From CAYHHI01 sp964356335 (GTDB taxonomy: Bacteria; Arandabacterota; Arandabacteria; Arandabacterales; Arandabacteraceae), in contig CAYHHI010000077.1 in assembly GCA_964356335.1 (NCBI GenBank), positions 1 through 5,979 on the forward strand: a stretch of DNA of 5,979 bases. The letters are read 5' to 3'. The notes under the pieces are model-generated. The model saw nothing but the letters and a program-made list of their open reading frames with translations. It had not been told where the DNA came from and did not search any database. Below are positions 1-5,626 of the stretch, in pieces. Every line of letters starts with the position of its first letter. The first letter of the stretch is position 1. Made by a program: the position numbers and the translations under genes.

Positions 1-537
1 CCGAAACTTCACCTGAGCAGGCGTGTGAATCTCATCATTGCGGGCGCTATCGTGCTGGTCTTCGCAGCGGGAACAGGTGCCTGCTCCGACTCTGCGGCCC
101 AGACCGTCAGAATGGTGGTCACAGGCGCTTCGGTTTTTGACGCGCAGCCGCTTGCTAGCATCTACACCACCGCCCCGGCTCCTTCCCGAGACCGCAGCAG
201 CCTCTCCGAGGCTTTATCCCTGTTCCGGTACACCATCGTGGGGCCTAGTGAGGACAAGTGCATCCTTACGGCGAGCCTAGGCGAGGGGGCCGGAATGCCC
301 GCCGGTTCTTCGCTCGCGCTGGAGGTCAGATCCGTGAGTCACAGCTCGACTGAACGCCCCGGAGGCACCAATCTCTCGACCACGGCCCGCAAGGTACTCA
401 CGGTCTCAGGCAGCTCCGCCACGGGTGCCGACGGAGCTAGCTTTACATACACTCTCGAACCTGACAGCCGCTCAAAGCCCGCCGCTGCTGCCAGTGGTCG
501 CGTAGCCGTCACGCTGACGCTCACAGATGGCTCATAG
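1..537 (+). CDS. Small secreted beta-rich protein of unknown function, 5' end probably outside the window
   Basis: The frame is open from base 1 to the TAG at 535-537. A GTG at 25 could start a 170-residue protein, but then the hydrophobic stretch LIIAGAIVLVFAAG would lack a basic n-region. The codons just before it read KLHLSRR, which fits a signal peptide, so I favour a start upstream of the window. After the signal peptide and a Cys (ACSDS) the protein is rich in Ser, Thr and Ala. Its second half has the pattern 'ILTASL...MPAGSSLALEV...LSTTARKVLTVSG...FTYTLEP...VTLTLTDGS'. To me this resembles a recurrent family of short exported beta-sandwich proteins of unknown role; this is recollection, not a search result. 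The C-terminus looks complete. The gene converges on the secreted-protein gene ending at 694. No catalytic motif is visible. Confidence 0.6.
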   Translation, partial: PKLHLSRRVNLIIAGAIVLVFAAGTGACSDSAAQTVRMVVTGASVFDAQPLASIYTTAPAPSRDRSSLSEALSLFRYTIVGPSEDKCILTASLGEGAGMPAGSSLALEVRSVSHSSTERPGGTNLSTTARKVLTVSGSSATGADGASFTYTLEPDSRSKPAAAASGRVAVTLTLTDGS

Positions 538-693
538 CCGTCACGCCTGGACCCCTCGGCCCCAGAGACGCTGGTGATAGCGCGGCCTGAGTTTCTCCGG
601 TTTCTCCGTGCTACTGGGGCCTAAGCTTTATGAGCTTCAGCAGGGTTTCAACACGCTACTGCAAGGCCCGCCAGAGTGTCACGCTTTGGACAC
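538..693. other. Convergent intergenic spacer without a clear terminator
   Basis: This 156-base gap separates the stop of the rightward gene (537) from the stop of the leftward gene (694). I found no GC-rich hairpin followed by a T run on either strand. The only local repeat is a short tandem TTTCTCCG pair near 591-607. Termination here may be factor-dependent or weak. Confidence 0.4.
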
Positions 694-1560
694 CTACTTG
701 AACGATGCCTTGATGCTGCCCCAGGTGGCTGGCTGTGTGCCGGAGGAAGGCCACGGGAAATAGCCAAGCACGAAATCCTTCAGCTCAGCAGTGAGTTCTG
801 ATGAACTCCGAGTCTCGCACAAGAAGCTGGTGAAGCAGCCGGCTACTCCAAGGGCATTGAGGTCAACACCACCTTCAAAAAACGCCCCGATCGGAAATGT
901 TCCTGGCACTCCCGCTTTTGGTATGTACGGCCATGGTGAAGACTCGGGTGTCATATTGACAATCGCAAGGGCCTGGGTTGAATCGGCTGCGACTAGTTCC
1001 AGTGCAGAGGGGCTCCCGGCAGGGCTTACCCATTTGTAGACCAAGATGTATACACTCCCACCGCCTCCCGGCAAGGTGCTTAGAATCAGGATGTCTCCGA
1101 CAACATGATCGCCATAAAAGGTCCCATCCAGGTTGAGCCCAATGTCGCCCTGAAGCAACCAGAACCCGACGTAGGCTGTGCCGTTTGTGGCAAACCGGTC
1201 AGCACCAAAGTAGAGATCCTCGTCTGCATAAATAGCGCCATAAGCATCCAGGATCTCATCCTTGTCCGGGACAGCCTGATTTGCCCACGCCCAAGTCGAG
1301 ATCGCAAGGATATCCTTGCTGCCCTGAACGAAGCAGGTGACACCTGATGGATCAACGAGCACATTGGTCCAAAGCTCCTGGTGGCCTGCGCTGTTGTATA
1401 AGCGCTCCCAATCGTCAGGTAATCCCGAAGTCGGGTTATTAATAATCGCATTCCCATCCAGCTCAAAATCGGTCAGTCCTGCGAATGCGCCGTTATAAAG
1501 ACCAAGCGCCAACATCCCCAGACACACCCACAAAAGATTCTTTGGTCGAGTAGAACTCAT
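694..1560 (-). CDS. Exported protein of a conserved uncharacterised family, start codon inside the intron
   Basis: From the ATG at 1560 the product has 288 residues. Residues 1-28 form a signal peptide: basic MSSTRPKN, a Leu-rich core, then GAFA before GLTDFELDGN. The mature part contains FELDGN (~32-37), VPDKDEI (~97-103), LYFGADRF (~116-123), VGFWLLQGDIGLNLDGTF (~131-148), VGDILIL (~154-160), PWPYIPK (~209-215), FFEGG (~227-231) and CFTSFLCETRSS (~242-253). I recognise these from large uncharacterised exported proteins that often have extra surface-anchoring domains; this copy ends soon after the domain and shows no anchor. No enzyme motif is evident. The frame is also open upstream to 1653, but that part (EEPCVGKPPAGFCEG) is a translation of intron domain V and is not a real N-terminus. 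The 1560 start has an AGGAG eight bases upstream. Both lie inside the group II intron, and the first five codons are intron sequence. Confidence 0.72.
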   Translation of the reverse strand: MSSTRPKNLLWVCLGMLALGLYNGAFAGLTDFELDGNAIINNPTSGLPDDWERLYNSAGHQELWTNVLVDPSGVTCFVQGSKDILAISTWAWANQAVPDKDEILDAYGAIYADEDLYFGADRFATNGTAYVGFWLLQGDIGLNLDGTFYGDHVVGDILILSTLPGGGGSVYILVYKWVSPAGSPSALELVAADSTQALAIVNMTPESSPWPYIPKAGVPGTFPIGAFFEGGVDLNALGVAGCFTSFLCETRSSSELTAELKDFVLGYFPWPSSGTQPATWGSIKASFK

Positions 1561-1611
1561 GACTCTTACTCCTTTCTTCTGTCCAGTTTCATCGTCATGA
1601 GAGCCCTCACA
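1545..1611 (-). ncRNA. Group II intron domain V/VI linker and enlarged domain VI, with branch point and 3' splice site
   Basis: After domain V comes TGTGAGGG, then a perfect eight-base stem CTCATGAC (1601-1594) / GTCATGAG (1563-1556), then TTCTACTCGAC. The A at 1551, seven bases from the proposed 3' end, is the natural branch-point candidate. The hairpin loop is about 30 bases, where domain VI normally has a tiny loop. It holds the ribosome-binding site of the next gene, and the ATG of that gene is in the 3' arm of the stem. The stem and CTACTCGAC end are seen directly; branch point and exact splice base are inferred. Confidence 0.68.
1569..1573 (-). promoter_or_regulatory. Ribosome-binding site AGGAG located inside intron domain VI
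   Basis: The minus strand reads AAAGGAGTAAGAGTCATG. AGGAG is separated from the ATG at 1560 by eight bases, near-ideal spacing, and this decides the start of the secreted protein. The site falls in the terminal loop of the domain VI hairpin and would be lost with the excised intron. Confidence 0.75.
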
Positions 1612-1644
1612 GAACCCTGCAGGTGGCTTTCCCACACAGGGCTC
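1612..1644 (-). ncRNA. Group II intron domain V
   Basis: The 33-base hairpin begins GAGCCCTGT and ends GCAGGGTTC. These nine-base arms pair fully (with G-U pairs), followed by a two-base CU bulge on the 3' side, an upper GUGG/CCAC stem and a GAAAG loop. The AGC at the base is the catalytic triad. This is the usual plan of domain V, the metal-binding core of the ribozyme. It begins 13 bases after the maturase stop codon. No disabling change is visible, so the ribozyme core looks functional. Confidence 0.88.
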
Positions 1645-1657
1645 TTCAGTCACGCAT

Positions 1658-2980
1658 TCACCTACTCGGTGACAGAGTGTAAATCGAGTGGTAGATCCGC
1701 GGTGATGGAAGTGGATTCCACAGTAGATATTGCCTGTATTGTGCCAGTGTCATGCTCCTCCTCTGACTCCGGTGATTGATCCACTTAAATACCAGCCAGT
1801 GCACCGCTCTGCAAAACTGCCTGAGGCAACTTATATTCCCAGATATCCCAAAGTAGTTGTAATGACCCCGGAGCTTCGCCCTCAGGATCGGCCACCAATC
1901 TCGCAAGGCAAGCATACTCCTGACCTTCTTCAGCCACTCCTTGATCTCCTTCAACTTCCGAGCCAAACTACGCTTCGAGGTCTTGTGACCTACGATGAAC
2001 TTGCCCCTCCTACTGGCTGTGCAGTAGTGGGTGAAACCAAGAAAGTCGAAGGTCGCCACTTTCTTGCCTGCCTGCCGCGATTGATTCCAGGCTCTCCTTC
2101 CAAAGGGCACGATCCGCGTCTTCTCCTCAGAAAGGCTGAGGCCGAATCCCGAGAATCGCTCCTCTACCTCCGCCAGGAAACGCCCGGCATCTTCCTCCCT
2201 CTCGCAGGCCACCACAAAATCGTCACAGTATCTAATCAACTGCACATAACCCCTGGCCTTCGCTTTGAAGATCACTTTGAACCAGAGATCCAAAACGTAG
2301 TGCAGGTAGATATTGGCCAGCAGGGGACTAACTACCCCTCCTTGCGGTGTACCTGCCAGGCTTGCTTCCCAGTGACCATCTTCTACTATCCCTGCCTTGA
2401 GAAACCTCCGTATCAGCAAAAGGAAACTCGGGTCTGATACCCGCTCCTCAATACAGCGTAGAAGCCAGTAGTGCCGCACATTGTCGAAGAATTTCTCAAT
2501 GTCTACTTCCACAATGTAGTTGATCGGCTTGGTCATCACCACCTTGTCCAACTGGTCGATCGCCTCATGACAACTTCGATTCGGTCGAAACCCATTGGAA
2601 CAGTCCAGAAAATCCTGCTCGAAGATCACCTCCAATATCTTCTTCAGCACCAACTGAACCAACTTGTCTTCCACTGAAGGTATCCCCAGCGGCCGCTGCT
2701 CCTGCCTGCCCGGCTTTGGTATGTATACCCGCCGCACAGGCTTGGGCCGATACTCCTTGGCCCTCATCCGGCTGACAAGCCCCGTGAGATTACTCTCAAG
2801 ATTCGCCCCGTAGGTCTCAACCGTCACTCCATCAATGCCACAGGCCTTATCTCGCTTCAACTCCCTGTAGCATGCCGCGAGACTTTCCTCATTAATCAGG
2901 TGCACTAAGGATGTAAACCTTAGCTTCTTGTCTCGCCTCGCCCTTTCTGCTATCAGCTTTAGCTTTCCTAACGCCTGCAT
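1658..2980 (-). CDS. ltrA: Group II intron maturase / reverse transcriptase (LtrA-like)
   Basis: This 440-residue protein binds the intron RNA to help it splice and copies it into DNA during retrohoming. Visible reverse-transcriptase blocks are KACGIDGVT (~45-53), RRVYIPKPG and RPLGIPSVEDK (~83-106), GFRPNRSCHEA (130-140), VDIEKFFD (159-166), TPQGGVVSPLLANIYLH (211-227), the catalytic YCDD (251-254) and FDFLGF (~311-316). The X/thumb maturase region follows, with RGHYNYFGI (~371-379) and the WLVFKWIN.RSQRRSM helix segment. The protein stops at about residue 440, shortly after the LxxYRQYL segment. There is no Cys-rich HNH endonuclease domain, so it is an endonuclease-lacking type. YCDD replaces the commoner YADD. 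The start is supported by GAGG nine bases upstream (2993-2990) and by the unbroken conserved N-terminal region. All catalytic Asp residues are present and I see no frameshift. Confidence 0.95.
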   Translation of the reverse strand: MQALGKLKLIAERARRDKKLRFTSLVHLINEESLAACYRELKRDKACGIDGVTVETYGANLESNLTGLVSRMRAKEYRPKPVRRVYIPKPGRQEQRPLGIPSVEDKLVQLVLKKILEVIFEQDFLDCSNGFRPNRSCHEAIDQLDKVVMTKPINYIVEVDIEKFFDNVRHYWLLRCIEERVSDPSFLLLIRRFLKAGIVEDGHWEASLAGTPQGGVVSPLLANIYLHYVLDLWFKVIFKAKARGYVQLIRYCDDFVVACEREEDAGRFLAEVEERFSGFGLSLSEEKTRIVPFGRRAWNQSRQAGKKVATFDFLGFTHYCTASRRGKFIVGHKTSKRSLARKLKEIKEWLKKVRSMLALRDWWPILRAKLRGHYNYFGISGNISCLRQFCRAVHWLVFKWINHRSQRRSMTLAQYRQYLLWNPLPSPRIYHSIYTLSPSR

Positions 2981-3586
2981 CTATCCTGACCTCTGTGTGT
3001 CAGTCAGACAGGAACTAAAGCCATCGCGCCACCGCTGACCGCTTCCCCATGTACGTGGCTCTCCCACGCTCCGAGTACTATCAGTCAGTCCGACTTCCAC
3101 TGAGCCATCCATCGATCCTCGCCTTTGCTGACTTGTCTCGATGTACTCCACCGATCCATCCGATGAAGAACTCAGCGGATCTCCCAAGTTCACAGCACCT
3201 CCATCTTGTATCATGCCGCTGCCTTCGACCCCGGCAGATTCACTATCACCTCGCCTATCACGGTCACAGTGTTGCTGTCTTCCGCTATTATGGAGAGCGT
3301 CGACTTCTGCAATGCTGGTGATTACGGGGCTCAACACATTCACTCTCGTTGCAGCCTGATACATCCTTCCCCCTGGCTTCGCTTAGCTCGTTACCTCCCT
3401 AAGTGCAGAGTTCAGTTCCGTACTGGTGGCTAACCTTTGTACGCGTCGGATTCTCACCGACTGGAGATGATGCACTTTGCTTGGCACCCCCATAAGGCAC
3501 CTCCTAACGATACAGGGTTTTGATCGAGCCCCAAGTCGCAGACTCCACAGATGTGGGACCACAGGGGCAACTCTGCCCTGGCGCAC
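2981..3586 (-). ncRNA. Group II intron domains I-IV upstream of the maturase
   Basis: This non-coding 5' part begins GTGCGCCAGGGCAGAGTTG, in which GGGCA and TGCCC can form the first hairpin. It should hold the exon-binding sites and the scaffold of the ribozyme. TATCAG at 3361-3356, about 226 bases from the 5' end, is the best EBS1 candidate against the exon sequence TTGATA. I did not fold domains I-IV in full. Several short frames cross this region on both strands, but they overlap and have no family character, so I treat them as chance. Confidence 0.75.
2984..2993 (-). promoter_or_regulatory. Ribosome-binding site of the intron-encoded protein
   Basis: The minus strand reads CAGAGGTCAGGATAGATG. 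GAGG (2993-2990) lies nine bases before the ATG and is the better-spaced motif; AGGA (2987-2984) is only three bases away. Either supports the start at 2980. Confidence 0.5.
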
Positions 3587-3589
3587 CTA

Positions 3590-3750
3590 TCAACCCACAG
3601 TCGTAAGCATCCGGATGATTGCCGGGCAGGCAAACATGAACAGACCACCACCTATACTATGAGCGTAATCCCGGCGACTGTGTTGCCTCCAATGATGACA
3701 CAGCAATTATCTACAACGACTCTCGCACCATTGATGCCAGCCTCGTTTTC
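3590..3750 (-). pseudogene. Probable decayed right-handed beta-helix repeat fragment
   Basis: Two adjacent reading frames on the minus strand give a plausible beta-helix coil. The first (3750-3655) reads ARVVVDNCCVIIGGNTVAG before a TAG. The second (3652-3590) reads GGGLFMFACPAIIRMLTTVG before TGA. Together they recall the repeated 'NC.I.GN.A...GGG.YC..SPTI.NC' pattern of bacterial parallel beta-helix surface proteins, with a frame change between the halves. Such proteins are common in the same bacterial groups that use FlgD-like C-terminal tails. The match is by eye and short, so chance is possible. The intron is inserted immediately after the TGA-TAG that ends the second half. Confidence 0.3.
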
Positions 3751-3826
3751 TCATAGCCACACGAGCAATCGCGCCATAGAAGCGTCCCCCTTTCCTGTCG
3801 CTACTCTGCCGTTACGCTGGAGGTTC

Positions 3827-3835
3827 ATTATAGCA
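3827..3835 (-). promoter_or_regulatory. Extended -10 promoter candidate upstream of the intron
   Basis: The minus strand reads TGCTATAAT, a perfect TATAAT at 3832-3827 with the TGn extension. No good -35 hexamer is found 16-18 bases upstream; a TCGACA lies 24 bases away, too far. Extended -10 promoters can work without a -35. Transcription would begin near 3820 and run through the beta-helix-like fragment, the intron and the secreted-protein gene, so it is the only visible candidate promoter for those. Confidence 0.45.
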
Positions 3836-4310
3836 CACTAGGTGAGGTAGGAATACTGTCGAATTCACGGTGGGTGGGGTTGTTGGGAACAAACGTCATG
3901 ACCCCGGCTGCAATAAGTAGGGAGATCATCACTATGTTGTGAGATTGAGACGTATCGTCTGGCCAAAGTTTGCTGGCAGGCCTCGCGGGACGACTTTCGC
4001 AACTTCCTGAGGTCCGAGTAGTGCGTTGAAGTGGCAGGATTAGTGTCGGCACTTGCCTGAATCCCCACTGCCCCACCATCAATTTGGGATTAATCCTGCA
4101 GAAACCCGAACCACAAAACACACCCCGGCAGTTCAGCCAGTAGAGCCACCTCTCCGCCTGAGAGCGTAGACGCCAAGATGCGCACGGCTGAGCATGAGCC
4201 CCAAAAGCGCTACCCGGTGTTTAAGTCGCGGCAACCGTTCCAGCCGGCTACGATTGACAGACCCAAGAGATAACCAGAGATTCGCAGGTCAAATGGCTGC
4301 CGCTACCGGC
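3836..4310. other. Gene-free stretch upstream of the intron
   Basis: About 475 bases between the -10 candidate and the stop of the FlgD-tailed gene hold no credible intact gene. A 97-codon frame on the minus strand (4121-3828) starts with GTG, lacks a ribosome-binding site and has no family character. A short decayed-looking segment at 4132-4094 reads TAGVCFVVRVSAG, similar to the last strands of a FlgD-like tail. I found no RNA gene, array or strong hairpin. Confidence 0.4.
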
Positions 4311-5084
4311 CTAACGCGCCAGGACCATCTTCTTTGTGGCCGCGAAGTCGCCAGACTCCATTCTATAGAAGTACGTACCTGGAGCCACCCTGTCACCATT
4401 CGCGTCGCAGCCGTCCCAAACACGTCGCTGGTACCCCCGCCCAACGAACTCGTCAACGAGGGTCATCACGCGTGCTCCTCCCACGTTATATATTGACAGC
4501 ATCACCCTCGCCCGCTCCGGGACCCTGAACCAAATCGTCGTCATGGGATTGAACGGGTTGGGGTAATTCTGACCAAGGGTCAGAAAACGGCTCGTTTGGA
4601 TCTCCGTCTCGACGCCAGTTCGGGCTTCGAGGGACCCTTCAAGGCAAACATATCCTGCCCAAGACCCTAGGGGATAGCCACAGCAACCGCCGAGGCAGTC
4701 GTAGCCGACCACGGATGCGACCGCAGAGTCCGCATGCAACAGGAGATCAGTCACATCATATGTGATCGACCTTCCTGCTCGGGGGACCCAGCCCGTGTTT
4801 CCCACGAATACTCCGTTCACGTATAGATCGGCGGTTACAGAGGTGCAATGTCCGTCACCGGCTATGTACGACACAGTGGCGGTCTCAATGACATAACCTG
4901 GTGGCGTCGTGAACTCAACCGTAGCTCTGCCAGGGAGGTCAAGAAGGAAGTAGGAACAGCCTGGAAACGTCTCGGACTGAACAAACGCTGGAGTAAATGC
5001 TGAAGACACCAAGCCTGCCAGAAAAGCAATTATGATGCAGTGTGAACGCTTCCGTGAAACTCTTCCCGGTCTTTTCCAACGCAT
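4311..5084 (-). CDS. Secreted protein with jelly-roll-like N-terminal domain and FlgD-like C-terminal sorting domain
   Basis: The product has 257 residues. Residues 1-37 are a signal peptide with a very basic start (MRWKRPGRVSRKR) and a hydrophobic core (IIIAFLAGLVSSAF). Residues ~38-150 look like a beta-sandwich: ADLYVNGVFVGNTGW and SITYDVTDLL recall the sugar-binding-type jelly roll of glycosidases. Six Cys (43, 80, 130, 134, 135, 147) suggest disulfides. Residues ~168-257 are a FlgD-like tail: LTLGQNYPNPFNP, then TIWFRVPERARVMLSIYNVGG, RRVWDGCDANGDRVAPGTYFYR and KKMVLAR. In related groups such tails direct export through a type IX-like system and surface attachment; that role here is inferred. 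The start has AGGGGG four bases upstream (5094-5089). Substrate and partner are unknown. It is a stand-alone gene, about 330 bases from the tRNA. Confidence 0.82.
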   Translation of the reverse strand: MRWKRPGRVSRKRSHCIIIAFLAGLVSSAFTPAFVQSETFPGCSYFLLDLPGRATVEFTTPPGYVIETATVSYIAGDGHCTSVTADLYVNGVFVGNTGWVPRAGRSITYDVTDLLLHADSAVASVVGYDCLGGCCGYPLGSWAGYVCLEGSLEARTGVETEIQTSRFLTLGQNYPNPFNPMTTIWFRVPERARVMLSIYNVGGARVMTLVDEFVGRGYQRRVWDGCDANGDRVAPGTYFYRMESGDFAATKKMVLAR

Positions 5085-5417
5085 GAGGCCCCCTCTCCCC
5101 GACTGAGATATGGCATGCCGTCTGAGACAGCTACGGGGTCATATTGGCACAGATTCTGGCGCCTCGCAAGTTTTTTTGTCGAACGCGTAGCTATGTCAGC
5201 CCCTCTGAGACATTTCGTAGCAGATTCTAGGACACAGATGAGGTGACCTTCCCCTTTCACTGACCACCATGGGCCAAAGTAGCAGGGTGCAGGTGGGCAA
5301 TGGAAAGGGATATCGTGCCCACTGGCCTCTGGGAGGAAGTCGCAGTCCGCAGGAAATAGACGGGGATGACTCATCTGTTTGCCAGAGATTAAGGCCAGCA
5401 GATTCGCAGAAGGGTCA
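5085..5417. other. Gene-free stretch between tRNA-Trp and the FlgD-tailed gene
   Basis: These 333 bases hold the ribosome-binding site of the gene starting at 5084 and presumably its promoter, but I see no convincing -35/-10 pair. A weak one on the minus strand is TTGCGA, 18 bases, AATATG. A 114-codon minus-strand frame (5374-5030) overlaps the real start and looks like chance. An A7 run on the minus strand near 5171-5177 has no hairpin before it on either strand. Confidence 0.4.
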
Positions 5418-5494
5418 TGGCAGGCGTGGCAGGACTTGAACCCGCAACCCCCGGTTTTGGAGACCGGTGCTCTAACCAGTTGAGCTACACGCCT
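5418..5494 (-). tRNA. tRNA-Trp (anticodon CCA), 3' CCA encoded
   Basis: The minus strand gives a full cloverleaf. The acceptor AGGCGTG pairs with CACGCCT. The D arm is GCTC/GAGC with loop AACTGGTTA. The anticodon stem CCGGT/ACCGG encloses CTCCAAA, so the anticodon is CCA for tryptophan. The T arm is GCGGG/CCTGC with loop TTCAAGT. The discriminator base is G, as expected for bacterial tRNA-Trp, followed by an encoded CCA (5420-5418). There is no intron or mismatch in any stem. In many bacteria tRNA-Trp precedes secE-nusG; here it does not, and what follows is a gene-free stretch. Confidence 0.97.
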
Positions 5495-5530
5495 GCGATC
5501 GAGTGATTATGAATTGCAACTACAGACCGA

Positions 5531-5559
5531 ACGATAACATGTGCGTCAGAAGCCGTCAA
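5531..5559 (-). promoter_or_regulatory. Sigma-70-type promoter of tRNA-Trp
   Basis: The minus strand carries TTGACG (5559-5554), a 17-base spacer, then TATCGT (5536-5531) preceded by TGT, giving an extended -10. The start would lie near 5524, about 30 bases before the mature tRNA 5' end at 5494. Hexamer match, ideal spacing and position all agree, so the tRNA is very likely transcribed on its own and not from uvrA. Confidence 0.75.
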
Positions 5560-5626
5560 GCCCCTGCACCCTACTCCTTCCCAAAGGGAAAGGGGAACCG
5601 CCCTGGACTCCCAAGTGGAGAGGGGA

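Larger units (their letters stand above)
1545..3586 (-). mobile_element. Complete group II intron (retroelement) with encoded maturase/reverse transcriptase
   Basis: The element runs from GTGCGCC at 3586, a GUGYG-type 5' splice site, to CTACTCGAC ending near 1545, an AY-type 3' end; length is about 2042 bases. Between them are about 600 bases of structured, non-coding domains I-IV, the intron-encoded protein (2980-1658), domain V (1644-1612) and domain VI. Group II introns self-splice through a lariat and move by retrohoming when the maturase reverse-transcribes the inserted RNA. The 5' exon ends in TTGATAG, directly after a TGA-TAG double stop. A candidate EBS1, TATCAG at 3361-3356, can pair with the TTGATA of the exon, but the base at -1 does not pair. 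The 5' limit is firm; the 3' limit could be off by one or two bases. The intron sits in the same orientation as the downstream secreted-protein gene. Confidence 0.88.

Noticed and set aside
591..607. Tandem TTTCTCCG pair
   Set aside because: Only two short copies; not enough to call a repeat array.
1561..1653. A 31-residue N-terminal extension of the exported protein starting at GTG 1653
   Set aside because: It is a translation of domain V and part of domain VI of the intron. It has no ribosome-binding site and would push the signal peptide inside the protein.
1730..2437. A 235-codon plus-strand reading frame
   Set aside because: It lies antisense to the maturase gene, and the maturase frame has all conserved motifs; this is a shadow frame.
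2981..3364. A 127-codon minus-strand frame directly before the maturase
   Set aside because: It lies in the structured intron RNA, has no recognisable family character and ends where the maturase begins; likely chance.
3828..4121. A 97-codon minus-strand frame with a short hydrophobic stretch (MISLLIAAGVM)
   Set aside because: It has a GTG start without a ribosome-binding site and no family resemblance; overlapping frames are of equal quality.
5418..5494. tRNA-Trp as an attachment site for an integrated element
   Set aside because: I saw no second copy of the tRNA 3' end in the window, and no integrase gene.
5577..5593. Hairpin after uvrA as an intrinsic terminator
   Set aside because: The stem CTTTCCC/GGGAAG is short and imperfect and is not followed by a U run.
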